Assembly (NCBI GenBank): GCA_046317855.1
Contig: JBKCVM010000038.1
Location: 1 to 36,536, forward strand
DNA length: 36,536 nucleotides
Reading direction: 5' to 3'
Origin: CAIOHW01 sp046317855
GTDB lineage: Bacteria; Bdellovibrionota; UBA1018
Shown: piece after piece, positions 1 to 8,208 of the stretch
Layout of the letters: each line of letters begins with the position of its first letter
Numbering within the stretch: position 1 is the stretch's first letter
Notes under the pieces: generated by a model
Databases searched by the model: none
What the model was told of the DNA's origin: nothing
Seen by the model: only the letters and a program-made list of their open reading frames with translations
Program-made: the position numbers and the translations under genes

Positions 1-632
1 AACAATTCCTCCGGCCGCTCACACAAGCCGTCCGGATTGCAGGCTTGCAGTTCGGCCAAGCTGCCAAAGCCGTAGAGAACTCCGATGGATTTTAGTCCAA
101 GGTTGCGGGCGGCGTGGCAGTCAAATTTGCGGTCTCCGATCATGAGGGACCGCTTGGCGGAGTGGCCGGTCGCTTGCAGAGCAGCGGCCAAGATCGTCGT
201 CTTGTCTCCGGGCTGGCTTAAGTCACGCCCAAAGATGCGTCCCCTAAAGATCGGCTCCAAGCCAAAATGGGTGAGCGTGAGTTCGGCCTGCTTTTGAGGC
301 TTAGATGTAGCAATCGAGAGCGAATGTCCCGTCCTCGCTAGTGTCTGTAGAGTCTCGAACATCCCCGGGTAATGCGCCTGCTTAAACAAGCCATGAGCCT
401 CGTAGTGGGAACGATAGCTCTGGATGACGGCTGGAAGAGTCTCGGCCGGGAGGGTGGATGCACCAAAGTGATTGCTCCACTCATCAGCCGGTGGGCCAAT
501 CGCTGTTTTAAGAATCTCTGCGGAGGGCGCAACTAGTCCACAGCTCTCAAATGCATGAGCGAGCGACAAAGCAAAGCCCTCGCTCGGATCGAGAAGTGTT
601 CCGTCCAGGTCAAAGAAAAGATTGGGCAGCAA
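1..632 (-). CDS. HAD-superfamily phosphatase, Gph-like (partial, C-terminus beyond window)
   Basis: Translation of the minus strand gives an uninterrupted HAD phosphatase. Motif I FFDLDGT carries the nucleophile and acid Asp (D8, D10), followed by a helical cap, motif II (SIATSKP), the motif III Lys in GDKTT, and motif IV (MIGDRKFD). About 210 codons are visible; the family is usually 210-230 residues, so only the tail is missing. No ATG precedes motif I. The frame opens right after the TGA of the upstream neuB-like gene, so the start must be TTG at 632 or CTG at 629. No convincing ribosome binding site is present, so translation is probably coupled to neuB. Gph-like HAD enzymes hydrolyse small phosphate esters. 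Next to a NeuB-family synthase, removal of phosphate from a nonulosonate 9-phosphate is a plausible role, but that is inference; plain phosphoglycolate phosphatase is the alternative. Confidence 0.85.
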   Translation of the reverse strand, partial: MLPNLFFDLDGTLLDPSEGFALSLAHAFESCGLVAPSAEILKTAIGPPADEWSNHFGASTLPAETLPAVIQSYRSHYEAHGLFKQAHYPGMFETLQTLARTGHSLSIATSKPQKQAELTLTHFGLEPIFRGRIFGRDLSQPGDKTTILAAALQATGHSAKRSLMIGDRKFDCHAARNLGLKSIGVLYGFGSLAELQACNPDGLCERPEEL

Positions 633-635
633 GAA

Positions 636-1724
636 TCAGATGCCCCGATTCATGATCAACGAACGGAGCTCCTGACTCTTGGCGTACGGCGTGTCCATGT
701 GGTCGATCGTGACAGGGGCGTCTGCTTTAATGTTGCGAGTGAGCTTTTCTCCGTAAAAGAGCTCACGGCAAGAAATCTGCCCTTTTTGCAGCGGGATCGA
801 CAGGTAAATGTCTTTCTCACCGACGATGTGCCCTTCAGGAAGATCCCGAACTGCGTAGACACCCCTCACTAGGCCGTCTAGGTACCTGATCTCTTTATCT
901 GGCGGAATGCGCTTGGAAGTGCCCGGCGCACCGCACATCTCCTTGGCTTTGTGGAAGGCCCTGAACCACTTGTCGCAGTTCTCTGGCGTCGTGCAGTAAG
1001 GCGAGACCGGGATTCCGTCGGCATCAATGTCGATATGCCTTTCGAAGGTCCGGGCGCCCTTGGCATAGGCCATCATGATGGAGGCATCCCAGCTCGTCTG
1101 TTCGTGAGTGGAGAAGCCAATCGTCAAATGGGGATAGCGGTTCTTCAAAAAGTCGATCTGGTTGAGCTCGAGTTCCTTGTCCTCGGACGGGTAAATCGAC
1201 ACGCAGTGATTGATCGAGATCGGAATGTTGCGGTTGGTGAAAAAGGTCACCAAATCGTCGATGTCCTTTAGGCTCGAACCGCCAGTGGACGCGATCACGG
1301 GCTTCTTGGTCTTGGCGATCTTTTCGAGCAGAACCCAGTCGTTCAGATCCGAACTTGCGATCTTGATGATCGCGCATCCGTATTCAACGCACTTTTCGAC
1401 TCCGACTTCGTCGAAGGGGGTTGCCATGACCATGCAGCCATTCTTGCGGACTTCTTCACAGAGGATGCGGTAGTTGTCCCAAGGCATGTGGGTGTCGAGG
1501 GTCTTCTTGATGTAGCGGATGTCGGTTCTTCCGCGAAAGTCCTTGTGGATGAAGTTGTCGACATCGCGGAACTGAAGCTTGATTGCCGCCTTGATGTTGT
1601 TGTGGCGCACTACCCGGGCAAAATCGTGGACGATCTTGATGCCCCGATCCAGCTTGCCCCAATGATTGCTGGCGAGTTCGAGAACAAACAGTTCGTCAAA
1701 GATGCTGCCGTGGATGGTGGACAT
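636..1724 (-). CDS. NeuB/SpsE-family N-acylneuraminate (nonulosonate) synthase
   Basis: A 362-residue protein of the sialic acid synthase family, which condenses phosphoenolpyruvate with a hexosamine-type aldose to give a nine-carbon nonulosonic acid in the cytoplasm. The TIM-barrel motifs are present as variants: ELASNHWG near residue 16, KLQ near 49, KIASSDLNDW, the STGG phosphate-binding loop, HCVSIYPS, GFSTHEQ and FERHID. A C-terminal antifreeze/SAF-like domain follows (about residues 285-345, VRGVYAVRDLPEGHIV). Length is typical (340-360). The ATG at 1724 has a good AAAGAGGAG ribosome binding site at 1731-1739. The gene precedes the HAD phosphatase in the same frame, separated only by the TGA. 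Neither a CMP-transferase (NeuA-like) nor an epimerase is in the window, so the exact sugar (sialic, legionaminic, pseudaminic, KDN-like) cannot be fixed. Confidence 0.88.
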   Translation of the reverse strand: MSTIHGSIFDELFVLELASNHWGKLDRGIKIVHDFARVVRHNNIKAAIKLQFRDVDNFIHKDFRGRTDIRYIKKTLDTHMPWDNYRILCEEVRKNGCMVMATPFDEVGVEKCVEYGCAIIKIASSDLNDWVLLEKIAKTKKPVIASTGGSSLKDIDDLVTFFTNRNIPISINHCVSIYPSEDKELELNQIDFLKNRYPHLTIGFSTHEQTSWDASIMMAYAKGARTFERHIDIDADGIPVSPYCTTPENCDKWFRAFHKAKEMCGAPGTSKRIPPDKEIRYLDGLVRGVYAVRDLPEGHIVGEKDIYLSIPLQKGQISCRELFYGEKLTRNIKADAPVTIDHMDTPYAKSQELRSLIMNRGI

Positions 1725-1780
1725 GGAGGTCTCCTCTTTGGGAGCCAGTGTTACCTAGAAGCCTCTGGTGCTGGCAACCG

Positions 1781-2977
1781 TTACTTGCGTGGAATGCCGT
1801 ACAAAACCAGGTCAAACCCAGTGAACATGTGTTGCCTCAAGTAAAAATCGTATCCAAGATCCCAGCCCTCAATCAGGTGAGCAATTTCCCAGAGGTCTTT
1901 AGGCTGATGATAGGCACTGATGGCCAGAATGGGCCGGTTGGTTTCAATAAGGCGCCGGCCACCCCTGAGGGCCGCAAGCTCTGCTCCTTCGACATCCATT
2001 TTGATAAAGTTGGGCCTACAACCGGCCAAAGTGTCGTCTAAAGAAACGCAGGTGACTTGAATGTCTCCACTCTGAGCAAAGGCGCTTGCAGCTCCTTTAG
2101 AGGAAGAAAACCTCAGGGTCTCAAACCGTGAAGAAACACCACACGGAAAAACCTGGGCGCCATTGGGAGGGAGGGGCCCGTTACGGAGTTCAGCCACCAA
2201 ATTTTGGTAATTTTTTGGGTCAGGTTCAAAGAGGTAAAGGGCATCCACTGGGTACTGTTCTTTACGGATGTGTTTGACGGTGTCGCCAACGCAAGCCCCA
2301 CAATCCACAAGCCTAAGGGTCGTGCTGGAGAGCCTCTGTTGCAGAGGCAGCAGGTCCTTTGGAAAGTACTGATGAAAGAAATCGGGTTCTCTCAGGCCTG
2401 AGTCGTCTCCCAAGGTTCTGAGCCTCAGTGTCCCCTCAAAAATGGCTCGGCTCTTGTCGTCCTTTAAGAGGGCTCGAGCCCTTGAAATTTCTGTCGAAAA
2501 GTCATCGTAAAAATCTCTGCGAGTGAGCCAGTAACGGTTGCCAAGCTCGCTATGAAAGCCTGCGTGAACGTCCAAAAAACTTGAAACCAACCCCCATCCC
2601 TGCGTGAGGAGGTCTTGGCGCAATAACGAAACGTCGACCGCGGGGTTAAAAATACCGATCAAAATCCAAGTTCGTGAGCGCAGCTTTGACTCAAATCGAA
2701 GATCGGTGGGGGCATGGACTGGGACGCCCCTCATCTCCGTTGAACGGGATTTGGCGTCCAGTACAAACGCTACGGGTAACCCAAGCGATTGGACGAGCTC
2801 GATCAGATCAGAGCCAGCAGATCCCGCGCCGTAAACGCAAAGGGAGCCGCCTAAAGCGATATGTTCTGAGAGATTCTTGAACGAGACAGAAGTAACAGAA
2901 CCAGACGTGGGTGTTGCTCGCATCCCTTTGATGACCTTTCTTTGAAAGGCGATAGCTTCTCTCTCATTCCAGCACAA
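1781..2977 (-). CDS. FkbM-family methyltransferase with N-terminal Rossmann-like domain
   Basis: A 398-residue protein in two parts. Residues about 40-135 contain a nucleotide-binding-type glycine loop (VYGAGSAGSD, 48-57) followed by alternating strands, resembling the Rossmann-like domains seen in PglD-type and CoA-binding proteins. Residues about 215-398 are an FkbM methyltransferase: SAM motif I VDCGACVGD (224-232), LFEPDP (249-254), and the family signature IKMDVEGAE (325-333). FkbM enzymes O-methylate sugars or secondary metabolites using S-adenosylmethionine; here a polysaccharide sugar is likely. The longest start is TTG at 2977 without a clear ribosome binding site. ATG at 2923 (residue 19) is an alternative that keeps both domains intact. 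It is divergent from the plus-strand methyltransferase at 3022 and lies 56 bases upstream of neuB. Confidence 0.85.
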   Translation of the reverse strand: MCWNEREAIAFQRKVIKGMRATPTSGSVTSVSFKNLSEHIALGGSLCVYGAGSAGSDLIELVQSLGLPVAFVLDAKSRSTEMRGVPVHAPTDLRFESKLRSRTWILIGIFNPAVDVSLLRQDLLTQGWGLVSSFLDVHAGFHSELGNRYWLTRRDFYDDFSTEISRARALLKDDKSRAIFEGTLRLRTLGDDSGLREPDFFHQYFPKDLLPLQQRLSSTTLRLVDCGACVGDTVKHIRKEQYPVDALYLFEPDPKNYQNLVAELRNGPLPPNGAQVFPCGVSSRFETLRFSSSKGAASAFAQSGDIQVTCVSLDDTLAGCRPNFIKMDVEGAELAALRGGRRLIETNRPILAISAYHQPKDLWEIAHLIEGWDLGYDFYLRQHMFTGFDLVLYGIPRK

Positions 2978-3021
2978 GGGGTGACTTTTGATTGGCTAGG
3001 GACTGAGGTAGATCATTCCCC

Positions 3022-3900
3022 ATGATCTCCCAAACGAGAATAGCAAAATGCTGTGTCGCCTGTGGTTGCGAAAATGACAAGCTGCTCCGTAGTCCGGCAG
3101 TCCTGATGCCCTTTGTGGCTCATCGAGTTTTTGGCTGGGCGCCAGTCGAGATCAATGCCTCCTGGGGACTGAACTCTATTCGACAAGGTATGGCTTATTC
3201 TATTTGCAACACCCTTGAGTGCCCAGAGTGCAGGCTTTTGTTCTTGGATATTCGTTTCGATGATTCTGAGATGGCTGCCCTTTACTCAGGCTATCGTGGA
3301 GAAGAGTATACTTCTTTGCGGGAGCACTATGAGCCAGGCTATCGGGCACGAAACGCGACCCTTGCGAGCGGGGTAAATTATATCCCTCAAGTGGAGAAGT
3401 TTTTGGGCCAGTGGCTTCCTGAACGACCCAGAGTCTTGGATTGGGGTGGCGATAGCGGAAAAAACACGCCTTTTAGGGCTCAGGCGTCAGTCCTCGATAT
3501 CTATGACATTAGCGCTCAGCCAGTAGTAGAGGGAGCTCGGTCGGTTACTCGCGAGGATGCTGCCAACAATTCTTATGACCTGATTGTGAGCAGCCACGTG
3601 CTTGAGCATGTGCCGTATCCGAGAAACCATCTGCTTGAGATCAAGGAAATGATGAAGGAGGGGACAGTTCTCTATGTGGAAACCCCGCTCGAGGAGTTGG
3701 TGCGTCTGAATCCGGAACGTTCGAGCCTTGCGTCGCTCAAACGGCATTGGCACGAGCACATCAATTTTTACTCAGAAAAATCCTTGAGCAAGATGGCACA
3801 GTCTTGTGGGTTCGAGGTGCTTGAGGTGGCCTGTCTGCCCGTTTCTGGGCACGGCCTCAGTTGGTCCGTTCTTCAGATGGCCTGCAGGATTAAGATCTAG
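3022..3900 (+). CDS. Class I SAM methyltransferase with N-terminal zinc-finger cysteines
   Basis: A 292-residue protein. An N-terminal pair of CxxC motifs (C11/C14 and C67/C70) suggests a zinc-binding domain like that of sugar C-methyltransferases of the NovU/TylCIII type. It is followed by a Rossmann methyltransferase core: motif I VLDWGGDSG (about 138-146), SSHVLEHVP, and EHINFYSEKSL downstream. The product is probably a sugar-modifying methyltransferase acting on a nucleotide sugar in the cytoplasm; the substrate is unknown. It is the only plus-strand gene between two minus-strand blocks and its stop lies 7 bases from the convergent stop of the TPP enzyme, with no obvious terminator between. 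The ATG at 3022 has GAGGT about 13 bases upstream, a rather distant ribosome binding site. The protein ends earlier than full C-methyltransferases (about 400 residues), which carry an extra C-terminal domain. Confidence 0.8.
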   Translation: MISQTRIAKCCVACGCENDKLLRSPAVLMPFVAHRVFGWAPVEINASWGLNSIRQGMAYSICNTLECPECRLLFLDIRFDDSEMAALYSGYRGEEYTSLREHYEPGYRARNATLASGVNYIPQVEKFLGQWLPERPRVLDWGGDSGKNTPFRAQASVLDIYDISAQPVVEGARSVTREDAANNSYDLIVSSHVLEHVPYPRNHLLEIKEMMKEGTVLYVETPLEELVRLNPERSSLASLKRHWHEHINFYSEKSLSKMAQSCGFEVLEVACLPVSGHGLSWSVLQMACRIKI

Positions 3901-3907
3901 AATTGAG

Positions 3908-5740
3908 TCAGTCATCCAAGACGGGGATGATCATATTAGCCTTGAATTCGTCGCGGGGCAGAAAGGGGGCCATGTCTTCTAGAGGAGAGGAGACCATCCT
4001 CCCATCCGGAAGGCGTCTCGAGCTCAGCTTTGGGGCAAACGGCTGGCGTTCATCTACGCTCACTTCGCAGATCACTGGCCCCGGGGCCTGGAGGGTCTGA
4101 GTGATCACATGCTGGCAGTTTTCTTGCTTCTCGGCTTTTAAATAGGGCAACCGATAGGCCGCGGCGAGTTTTTCAAAATCTGGAAAACCGAGACCGCTGT
4201 CGGTGCCACAGCCTACGATATTGTCTGAAAAGAAGTTCTGCTGGGTCAGCTTGATGGATTGGTAGCCTAAGTTATTCATCAAGAAGATCTTGATCGGGAG
4301 CTGGTGGGTCGCAATCGTCTGGAGCTCTTGGACGTTCATTTGAATCGATCCGTCGCCTGCAAGGCAGATGACGGGCTTTCGGTCAGAAGCGATGCATGCA
4401 CCGATCGCCGCAGGAAGGTCAAAGCCCATGGTAGCGCACCCACTGTTTGAAAACAGTCTTTGGCCTTGCCGAATGGTGGCTGACTGAAACGCAGTTACGC
4501 ATGCAGTGGCGTTTGCGGTCACCACTCTCGAATCATTTGGCAATTGTTCAAAGAGCTTCTCCATAAAAGCATATGGATTGATCTTGTAAGTGTTTGCTCG
4601 ATACTCTGAAAGTACCACCGGATAGCGCTCCAACCAGTCTTTGCATTTGGAGACGTAGGCCTGATGGTCCGAGGTGGGACCGCTCCATGGCAGCTCGGAA
4701 AGGACCTCAAAAAAATCTTTTAGATCAGCATGAACCGGTAGTGAAACTCGTAAAGTGGGTTTTTTAAGTTCTGCAGCGTCAATGTCTACCATTGCAATCC
4801 GCGCAGCTCGAGCAAAGCTTTGGTAGTTATAGCTAATCTGCCGAATGTTGAGCCTGCATCCCAAGACCAGTACAAAATCGGCATTCTGTACTGCAAAGTT
4901 TCCGGGCCTGTCTCCGACCGTGCCTGGTCTTCCGGCATAAAGCGGGTGAGAGTTCCAGAGCAGGTCATGAGCATTAAACGCAGTGGTCACCGGGATTCCG
5001 AGTTTCTCAATCACAGAAAGAAACCGAGCGTAAGTGTTCGAGATTCGAATTCCGCTTCCGGCCATCACCACTGGTCTTTTGGCTTTCTTGATCTCTTCAA
5101 GAATCTCACGGCAGGCGGCTCGGAGTTCAGGCATGTTGCTTGGGCTTTGATCTCTGGCGAGCTGAGAGTCCGGCTCAAACCCAACCAGGGATGAAGGGTC
5201 AATCAGTGCAGACTGGATGTTGATCGGAATATCGAGCCACACTGGGCCAGGCCGCCCCGTGGTGCAGAGGTGCCAAGCCTTCTCAAGGTGGTACCGAATG
5301 GTGGAGGAATCTGTGACCAACTCTGCGTATTTGGTTACGGGTTTGGCCATCGAGACGATATCGACTTCTTGGTCGCCAAGCTGTCGAAGCGGGAGTTGGG
5401 TGCTGCAGACGAGGGTCTCGTACTTGACCTGTCCCGATACGACAAACATCGCGCACGAATCCACATAAGCACCGTAGACCCCCGTGAGAGCGTTGGTTCC
5501 ACCAGGTCCGGTAGTGACGTTCACTGCGGCTACTCTGCCGCTCATTCGGTAGTAGCTCTCAGCAGCCATAGCGCAGGCTTGTTCGTGATGGCAGGCAATG
5601 TACTCGATCTCTTTGCTACGACCAAAAGCATCATTGAGATGCATGGCCCCGCCGCCAGTGACCAAAAAGACGTGCTTCACACCCTTGGAGGCCAAGAATT
5701 GGGTGATGTAATCTGCAACTCTGATCTTATTTTGCGCCAT
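3908..5740 (-). CDS. TPP-dependent acetolactate synthase-like enzyme (YerE-like candidate)
   Basis: A 610-residue thiamine-diphosphate enzyme of the acetohydroxyacid synthase superfamily. The pyrimidine domain (1-170) has the catalytic Glu in HHEQ (E53) and TTGPGGTNAL. The central domain spans about 205-345. The pyrophosphate domain (390-560) carries the metal/TPP motif GDGS (462-465) ending in NN (489-490). A distinctive tail with SSPLEDM follows. A housekeeping acetolactate synthase is possible, but the position directly behind rfbH and an SDR gene argues for a sugar role. In Yersinia yersiniose synthesis, YerE, a TPP flavoenzyme, transfers an acetyl unit from pyruvate to C4 of a CDP-4-keto-3,6-dideoxyhexose. 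The ATG at 5740 follows AGGA about 10 bases upstream and lies 15 bases after the SDR stop, so these three genes look like one operon. Family assignment is firm; the YerE role is inferred. Confidence 0.85.
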   Translation of the reverse strand: MAQNKIRVADYITQFLASKGVKHVFLVTGGGAMHLNDAFGRSKEIEYIACHHEQACAMAAESYYRMSGRVAAVNVTTGPGGTNALTGVYGAYVDSCAMFVVSGQVKYETLVCSTQLPLRQLGDQEVDIVSMAKPVTKYAELVTDSSTIRYHLEKAWHLCTTGRPGPVWLDIPINIQSALIDPSSLVGFEPDSQLARDQSPSNMPELRAACREILEEIKKAKRPVVMAGSGIRISNTYARFLSVIEKLGIPVTTAFNAHDLLWNSHPLYAGRPGTVGDRPGNFAVQNADFVLVLGCRLNIRQISYNYQSFARAARIAMVDIDAAELKKPTLRVSLPVHADLKDFFEVLSELPWSGPTSDHQAYVSKCKDWLERYPVVLSEYRANTYKINPYAFMEKLFEQLPNDSRVVTANATACVTAFQSATIRQGQRLFSNSGCATMGFDLPAAIGACIASDRKPVICLAGDGSIQMNVQELQTIATHQLPIKIFLMNNLGYQSIKLTQQNFFSDNIVGCGTDSGLGFPDFEKLAAAYRLPYLKAEKQENCQHVITQTLQAPGPVICEVSVDERQPFAPKLSSRRLPDGRMVSSPLEDMAPFLPRDEFKANMIIPVLDD

Positions 5741-5755
5741 GGTATTGATTCCTAT

Positions 5756-6799
5756 CTACACATTTTGATCGTCGGAGTGTTGATTCCACTTCAGCGATCG
5801 CTCAATAGAGGGGATCAGCTCAAGTGGTTGTGAGAGCCTCAAGTCTTTTAAGCGATCTGTCTTTGGAACATACCGCGCCGCCCGCGCACCAGGCATGGGC
5901 TGTCCGAGGATCTTCACATCGACCTGCGCGATGCGGCCGACGGCCTCGGCAGTCTCGCGGATGCTCCAGGCTTTTTCGTGTCCAACATTGTACGGCCGGC
6001 AGCTCTCGCCGCGAATTAGGATCGCAAGCAACTGTGACATGAGGTCAGTAGGGTAGAGATAAGATCGATAAGGCGTGCCATCACCTTTGATCACAATCGG
6101 CCTGCCGGCAAGCGCATCGCCGATGAAGTTTCCGATCGCAAAGTGTTCATCGAGCGGAAGTCCAGGTCCCACAAACGCAAAGCATCGGGCAATCAGGCAC
6201 TGGAGCTCCGCGCTCGAGTACTGACGGCAATAATGCTCGGCTGTGAGCTTGCCAATGGCGTAGGCGTTTTTTGGGTCCATCGGGTCCAAAAAGCCTTTTA
6301 AATCCTCGGTGAGGCCATAAACATCGGGCGGTTGCGGTCCATAGACAGCACCCGAACTCGTGAGCAGAAAGCGCCCAACACCCGATGCTTTTGCAAATTC
6401 AAGCGCCCGCTTGGTCCCAAGCACAGTGATGTCGAGCATGGTGGTGGGTGCGTTGTCGTTGATGGTGGTGCGCGCAGGCGTTGCTGCGTGGATCAGGTGG
6501 GTGAATTGGCCTTTGGGATAGGCGAATGAGGTGATCTCTCCCGAGTGCCACTTGATCTGACCCAGGTCAAAGGCGCCTTCAAATACCTTGCGGGCTTGCG
6601 CCGGGTTCCGGGTCAGCACGGTTACCTCAAGGTCGCCTCCGAGGAGGAGCTCTCTGGCGTGCATGAGTGTTTCGACGATCCATTTGCCAAAAAAACCAGT
6701 GCCTCCTGTGACAAAGATCCGTGCACCTTTGAGGGCAAGCAGATCCTGCCGGGAGGCCTCGAGAATCTCGTTTAGATCGGACTTGAATAAAGGCTTCAC
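5756..6799 (-). CDS. NAD(P)-dependent SDR sugar epimerase/reductase
   Basis: An extended short-chain dehydrogenase of 347 residues from the GTG at 6799. The cofactor loop is FVTGGTGFFG (29-38), the active-site Ser lies in LTSSGAVYG (about 146-154) and the catalytic pair is Y180/K184 in YAIGK. The closest general relatives are NAD-dependent sugar epimerases/dehydratases. In context it could reduce the 4-keto or acetyl group of a CDP-3,6-dideoxyhexose (as YerF does in yersiniose synthesis, or like abequose/paratose synthases). An upstream TTG (6835) would add 12 residues and overlap rfbH by 32 bases; I prefer the GTG because it falls just past the rfbH stop and the extra residues do not resemble the family. 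Transcription is with rfbH and the TPP enzyme. Confidence 0.85.
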   Translation of the reverse strand: MKPLFKSDLNEILEASRQDLLALKGARIFVTGGTGFFGKWIVETLMHARELLLGGDLEVTVLTRNPAQARKVFEGAFDLGQIKWHSGEITSFAYPKGQFTHLIHAATPARTTINDNAPTTMLDITVLGTKRALEFAKASGVGRFLLTSSGAVYGPQPPDVYGLTEDLKGFLDPMDPKNAYAIGKLTAEHYCRQYSSAELQCLIARCFAFVGPGLPLDEHFAIGNFIGDALAGRPIVIKGDGTPYRSYLYPTDLMSQLLAILIRGESCRPYNVGHEKAWSIRETAEAVGRIAQVDVKILGQPMPGARAARYVPKTDRLKDLRLSQPLELIPSIERSLKWNQHSDDQNV

Positions 6800-6803
6800 G
6801 GCT

Positions 6804-8135
6804 CTACCGCTTGGAGCTTGGAATGACCGCCTCAAGCTGCTCGAGCATGTATTGAAGATGGGCTGAGGTAAGTCCCGGATGCACTCCGATCCAGAAAGTC
6901 TGCTTCATGACCCGGTCCGAGTTGTCGAGTGACCCGTGAACTCGAAAGTCGGCGCCTTCGTAAGCGGGCTGCTTGGTGAGGTTACCTGCAAAAACAAGCC
7001 TCGTGCCCACTTTGCGGTCTTCGAGTTGGCGAACGACCTTTTCGCGGTCGATCCATTCTGCACAGTGGATCGGGAAACCAAACCAGCTGGGTTCCGTTCC
7101 GGGGGTGGCCTCGACGGGAGTGAAGGCTTCCTTGAGCTGGGGAGAAGACTGGATGCCGGAGTGGAGCGCCTTCCAGTTGTCGCGTCGTGCCTGTACAAAG
7201 CGCTCAACTTTTTTGAGCTGGGAGACACCCACTGCGGCCTGCATGTCAGTGACCTTGAGATTATAGCCAATGCTCGAATACGTGTATTTGTGGTCATAGC
7301 CGCAAGGCAGCTCGCCCAGAGTTTGGCTGAAGCGCTTGCCGCAGGTGTTGTCCTGTCCGGGTTCGCACCAGCAGTCGCGACCCCAGTCACGCATGCTCTC
7401 GGCAACGCGCCTGAGTTTGCCGTCGCGAGCGATCACTGCACCCCCCTCGCCCATGGTGATGTGGTGGGCGGGGTAAAAGCTCAGGGTTGCGTAGTGTCCA
7501 AACGACCCAACGGGCTTGCCGCCGACAGTGGCGCCAAGCGCGTCGCAGCAGTCTTCGATGAGGTAGAGGTCTTCTTTTGCGCACCAATCGGCAAGCTCTC
7601 TGGCCTGAAATGGATTTCCCAGCGTGTGGGCCAGTACCACTGCACGCGTACGCGGGGTTTTTGCGGCCATGATGGTCTGGGGTAGAGCGTTCAGCGTCTT
7701 GAGGTCTACGTCCACAAAGACGGGCTTCCAGCCATTTTGGATAATCGGATTTACGGTGGTCGGAAATCCTGCGGCAGCAGTGATCACTTCGTCACCTTTT
7801 TCGATGGGGCGCATCTTGAATTGCTTCATGAGGCGCGAGCCAAGGCTTGAGACGGCAACTAAGTTTGCACTCGAGCCGCTATTGACCAGTAGCCCTGAGT
7901 TGGAGCGGCCAAAAAATTTGGGGATCTCGGTTTCGAACTGCTTGGAATAGCGCCCGGCGGTCAGCCAGAGATCGAGCGAGGCATCGATCAATGCGGCCAT
8001 GTCATCCGCGTCCATCACTTTGGTCGTAACCGGGATGTAACTCTCGCCCGGAACGAAGGTCTTTGGGGTGTGGTTCAGGCCAAAAAAGCGCTTTGAATCT
8101 TCAACGATCTGGCTTCGGAGTTGGGCTGGATTCAT
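6804..8135 (-). CDS. rfbH: CDP-4-keto-6-deoxy-D-glucose 3-dehydrase (E1)
   Basis: A 443-residue member of the DegT/aminotransferase fold that acts as the PMP and [2Fe-2S] dehydrase E1, removing the C3 hydroxyl of CDP-4-keto-6-deoxyglucose. Two diagnostic features are visible. The usual PLP lysine is replaced by His (SFYPAHHIT, H224), which prevents an internal aldimine. The iron-sulfur cysteines match C-X57-C-X1-C-X7-C exactly (C197, C255, C257, C265). N-terminal motifs LTAGRYSKQFE and VNSGSSAN also fit. The ATG at 8135 has AAAGG close upstream. It heads an apparent three-gene operon with the SDR and TPP enzyme and is divergent from rfbG. Its reductase partner E3 (AscD/DdhD-like ferredoxin reductase) is not in the window. 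Confidence 0.95.
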   Translation of the reverse strand: MNPAQLRSQIVEDSKRFFGLNHTPKTFVPGESYIPVTTKVMDADDMAALIDASLDLWLTAGRYSKQFETEIPKFFGRSNSGLLVNSGSSANLVAVSSLGSRLMKQFKMRPIEKGDEVITAAAGFPTTVNPIIQNGWKPVFVDVDLKTLNALPQTIMAAKTPRTRAVVLAHTLGNPFQARELADWCAKEDLYLIEDCCDALGATVGGKPVGSFGHYATLSFYPAHHITMGEGGAVIARDGKLRRVAESMRDWGRDCWCEPGQDNTCGKRFSQTLGELPCGYDHKYTYSSIGYNLKVTDMQAAVGVSQLKKVERFVQARRDNWKALHSGIQSSPQLKEAFTPVEATPGTEPSWFGFPIHCAEWIDREKVVRQLEDRKVGTRLVFAGNLTKQPAYEGADFRVHGSLDNSDRVMKQTFWIGVHPGLTSAHLQYMLEQLEAVIPSSKR

Positions 8136-8208
8136 GGCCTTTGGGTTAGTCGAACCACGCTCTTAAATCACGTTGAATCTCTCGGTTGATTGGGCTTTAT
8201 GGAAGCTG
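8136..8208. promoter_or_regulatory. Divergent intergenic region rfbH/rfbG
   Basis: This 73-base gap separates the outward-facing starts of rfbH and rfbG, so promoters for both should lie here or leaderless transcription applies. On the plus strand TTGAAT (8173-8178) and CTTTAT (8195-8200) are spaced 16 bases and could be a weak sigma-70-like pair; the minus-strand candidate is poorer. This is a positional inference only. Confidence 0.3.

Noticed and set aside
338..532. Short minus-strand frame within the left-edge region
   Set aside because: It is an alternative frame inside the HAD phosphatase, whose own frame shows all four HAD motifs.
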